From assembly GCA_946699065.1 (NCBI GenBank), contig CAMPDV010001036.1, positions 85,050 to 149,049 on the forward strand: a DNA stretch of 64,000 bases. The letters run 5' to 3'. Position numbers and translations under genes: made by a program. Below, one piece after another: positions 60,850 through 64,000 of the stretch. The stretch is from Loxodes magnus. Its lineage: Eukaryota > Ciliophora > Karyorelictea > Loxodida > Loxodidae. Each line of letters begins with the position of its first letter. The stretch's first letter is position 1. The notes under the pieces were generated by a model that was given only the letters and a program-made list of their open reading frames with translations, was not told the DNA's origin and searched no databases.

Positions 60850-63760
60850 TCCTTTGAATAGTGCTTCTCTAAATATCTTTTTTTAGCTTTTCACTTTTGC
60901 TATTTATCAGCTTTTAACTTTAGTCTTCAGGTTGGTTTTCTTAATTATAAATTTACATCCAATAAGTTTAAGATCTCGTAAATTTCTCATCATTCCATTT
61001 TTACTTCGCTTTTTTTAGATTTATCTTATATTTCCCTTAAAACTTAATCTCTTTTGAATCTTGACTCTCAATCTTGATATCTTTACCTTTCTTAATCTAG
61101 ATTCTGGTTATACTTATTAAGCCTCTTTATATACTTCTTTCTTTAAGAAATATAGCAGATTCTAGTATTTATATATGGCTTAATGTTAAACCTTATTACA
61201 AAACTTCTTAGACTCTTAGATATCACCAGCTTAAATTACGTTCTTATATTATACCTTTCCTATTTAAATTACCAAAATATTGTAAAGAATTATTTTAAGA
61301 ATCCAATAGTACTTTTGATGCTAAATATCCTGAGGAATAGTTTTTCTAAAGTAGGAAGAACTGGTTATTCTAACCTCATTATTTATTTTCCTTTTCATTT
61401 AATCCTTTTTTAATTTCCTTCATTTAAAAACAATATAATTAATTTATAGTTTTAGCTTAATTAAGAAGACAAATCTAACTATCTAGTTTAGTAAGATAGT
61501 TAGATATAAAAGGATAACCATAAGTATAATAAAGAAAAGTGATTTAATAAAAATATACTATCAATGATACTTTACTGTAGCATATCAAATGCTAAGCAGT
61601 TTATATCTTTAGTTTATATTTGATAGAAATGAAGCTACCCAATATTTAAATATCAAAATATAATTAAAAATAATAACAAAAAGAGATATAGGAGCATGCA
61701 TTAGACTATAGAGTCTAACTACAAGTCATCCACTCATTAATTAAAACTAAGAAAAGATAAAGTAGAAAAATTAGATTTAAATACAGAAACTTATTCTTAT
61801 GGAAGCCTTAAGAATAGAAGGTCTGTTAAGCTAAACAACACTATAGAAGAAGTTTCTAAACATATTTCCTAAGCAATTTTCATTCTAATATTCGAAATAT
61901 AAAGTGGCATTAACTTTATTTCTCTGTAGCTAGCTAGTTAGGAAGTAGAAAGATTATCTTAATTAGTTACTTATTTTAGTTACTGAACTATCAGTGAGCA
62001 TATACGTTAGCAGTAATTTAAATTTGCACAAGGATACATAATTAGTCCAGCATCTTCTGATAAGCTTTACTTTGAGTCTTTAAGGTTAGTTTTAATTACT
62101 TACATTTAATATTTGGAAAATGCTTTGGTAATAAAGCAGTTATTATTATAATTAAGATAAACTTTACTTTATTCAGCTTTAAAGCTGGCTAGTCTAGTCC
62201 CTAGTTCCTTAATTTTCTTTTAATATCCCAATCATTTTATCATATTGCTAAGTTAGATCTTTTCATTAGTAAGTAAACTGGCAGATTTATTATTAGCAAA
62301 AGTCTTAAGATATTAAAGATACCAAGAAGAATAATTAGTAATAAGATTAAGCAGCCAACATAGTCTGTTATAGCTTAAACTAAGGATTTTATTAATAGAT
62401 ATAAAGCAGATAGCTCAGAAGGAAGATTTATAAAAGGACTAAAAAGAATAATGAAATTATATATTAAAGAAGCATTATGAAATTCATACTCAAGTAAGAA
62501 TTTAGATTAAACATAATAAGAGAGAAAGGCAGATTCATCCTAACATTACAAAACTGGACGCTCATTAGAGAAAAATTAACGTTTATATTATTTAAGTTCA
62601 GCTTCTAAGAGAAAGAATATAGATCAAAATAGTAAATTATAAAGAAGAAAATTAGATATTAAAAAGGGGATAGATTTGCGTTAATAACTAAGTATTAGTT
62701 TTAGTATTATAATATTGTAAAATTAATACTCTTATAAAAATAGATTTAAGCAAAGAATAATTTAAAGATATCAATTTAATTTAATGTTTATAAAGTTATT
62801 AAATTACTGTTTTGCTAAAAATAATTATTAACATCTAAGAGATTACATTAAGTCTTAGCTTTAAAATTAATTATGAGTTATAGCAAAAAACCTTTTTTCA
62901 AAACTGTTTATTTTACCAGCTTTCTTATTTCTGCTTTTAATTACCATATAATAGTAGGATCCATGAATAATAGATACCCATTCTCTTCTTTTTTACTTCA
63001 AATGATACTTCATAAATAAATTTTGGTCACTATCTAATTACCAACTGAGTAGGTTGTTTTTATTGCTACTTTATTTGAATGTATTAGAATTAACTTTCTT
63101 CTTCTATAATTATAAATAACCCTATCTTCAATTCTTCATAGTCTAATCTTACTATCTTATTTAAATTCTTTAGCTAGATAACTTTCAATAGCTTTCATAT
63201 ATTCTTTAATTCCTTTATAGCGAAGTTATTATATGCAACAATTAACTTAACCTAAATAGGATTTAGAAATAAATTCTAATCATTCTGAATTTAATATTGC
63301 ATCTCTTAAACTTACTCTAAACTGCTGAGATGTACAATATTAACCTTAATTCTTTAAATTTTTTTTCCCTAATTCTGCTTAATTTAGTTTCTATTAGATT
63401 AACTTTTTGGTGCTCATCTTGTTTCTTACAACTCCTAGTCTTGATATCTCTTATCATGATTGTATCTTTGTCCTATATAATATCTGGAACAGCACTGGAA
63501 GTTATTTACCACACTTAATTAACCTAAAGCAATTTTTAAAACTTATTTACGCATATCCTATTTCTCCTTTCCTAAAATCTCAATTATAATTTTTAGCCAG
63601 AATATACCGCCTGAAGCTTAAATCTAACAGCAACTCAAAAAATGTAATGAAAGCTAAGGTAAAAATGAAATAATAAGTTTTATTACTTTAAATTTAAGAT
63701 TGAGATTAGAAAGGTAAGTAAAATAGCCATTAATAGTAGATAGGATAAACATATGAGTGA
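60850..63760. repeat. Repeat C/D, copy D
   Basis: Direct-orientation duplicate of about 46520-49720. The block 60880-61372 is the closest match to copy C (46550-47040). It lacks about 0.9 kb of copy C between 61373 and 61600. It carries the same minus-strand gene and the start of the same divergent plus-strand ORF. Confidence 0.75.
60890..63545 (-). pseudogene. Repeat D minus-strand gene
   Basis: Minus strand from about 63545. 'IIQDKDTIMIRDIKTRSCKK', 'QKVNLIETKLSRIREKKFKE' (63490-63360), then 'YKGIKEYMKAIESYLAKEF' (near 63200), 'EDAGLIMYPCANLNYCQRIC' (near 62040), 'QDNLSTSQLASYREIKLMPL' (near 61930) and the C-terminal block 'LEQPVLPTLEKLFLRIFS' with 'NIRTQFKLVISKSLRSFVIR' (61370-61190). Same order as copy C. 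A TGA interrupts the C-terminal coil. The repeated-gene product is unrecognised. Confidence 0.5.
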
Positions 63761-64000
63761 CTGCTAAGAGAAGATATATATGATTTAGCTTCTTAAATAT
63801 CTTTATAATATCAACTTTAAATTAAAAATCAAGAGCAACACTATAGAAGAAAAAGTAGAATCAATAACAGGCTTTTCTTATTATAAGCCTTATAAAGTGT
63901 CAAGCAAATATTTTTATAATTAAATATAGTTAAATTAAATAGACTTAAACAAGGCTAAAATAGGAATTATTTTTAATATCATAGCAGATATTAAAAGAAG
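63606..64000 (+). pseudogene. Start of the divergent plus-strand ORF, copy D
   Basis: The plus frame near 63613 gives 'KLKSNSNSKNVMKAKVKMK', matching the 49.6-kb ORF in copy C. The frame is lost at a TGA near 63702. Similarity fades toward the window edge, so the repeat may continue beyond it. Confidence 0.4.

Noticed and set aside
62330-62390. 'TDYVGCL' in repeats C and D taken as a reverse-transcriptase YxDD motif
   Set aside because: Spacing and flanks do not fit motif C, and no motifs A or B were found in register.
1-64000. tRNA genes, 5S rRNA, CRISPR arrays, bacterial-type operons or ribosome binding sites
   Set aside because: No T-loop/anticodon patterns, spaced repeats or prokaryotic gene organisation were seen; the only RNA-gene sequence recognised is the 18S fragment. 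A covariance-model scan would be needed to exclude short RNA genes.

Overview
This window looks like nuclear DNA of a ciliate that reads TAA and TAG as glutamine and uses only TGA as stop. Read that way, many short standard-code ORFs fuse into long frames with recognisable domains, best seen in a RING/B-box/coiled-coil/Kelch gene at 37050-39502 (minus). The extreme AT-richness, the few coding islands, the nested and decayed mobile elements and the simple-sequence DNA fit a germline (micronuclear) chromosome of an oligohymenophorean such as Tetrahymena. The species and the germline assignment are inference; no chromosome-breakage sequence or telomere was found.

Layout. 1-4.5 kb: AT-rich, nothing recognised. 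4.5-22.2 kb: three or four dispersed copies of a small coiled-coil, Cys-containing ORF family ('family K': about 4.5, possibly 6.6, 13.1 and 21.4 kb), one copy of a second repeat ('family R', 7.2-11.4 kb) split by a 2.3-kb 5'-truncated LINE with a target-site duplication, and isolated coding islands (16.1-16.8 minus, 18.0-18.3 plus, 20.4-20.6 plus). 23.6-30.1 kb: GC-richer islands that read as exons or eroded genes separated by AT-rich DNA. 31.9-34.4 kb: two minus-strand gene-like regions, one with a candidate spliceosomal intron and one Gag-like with a CCHC knuckle motif. 34.4-37.0 kb: a repeat block (19/20-mers, a 66-bp direct repeat, a long 7-mer polypyrimidine array, an 11-mer array). 37.05-39.5 kb: the RING/B-box/Kelch gene.

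40-64 kb is mostly eroded coding DNA on both strands: a plus-strand series (40.3-46.3 kb); a long repeat present twice in the same orientation ('repeat C/D', 46.5-50.1 and 60.9-63.7 kb) carrying a minus-strand gene and a divergent plus-strand gene; two more family R copies (53.0-54.5 and 56.1-58.6 kb, minus); and between them a plus-strand fragment of an 18S rRNA gene (about 59.0-59.3 kb).

Most coding regions are broken by TGA codons or frame changes, so the window is best read as a graveyard of germline mobile elements and gene copies. Coordinates of broken genes are approximate. Where a frame length is given it was checked by codon arithmetic; elsewhere the extent rests on composition and agreement between copies. 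TGA is rare by chance in such AT-rich DNA, so an open frame alone was not treated as evidence.
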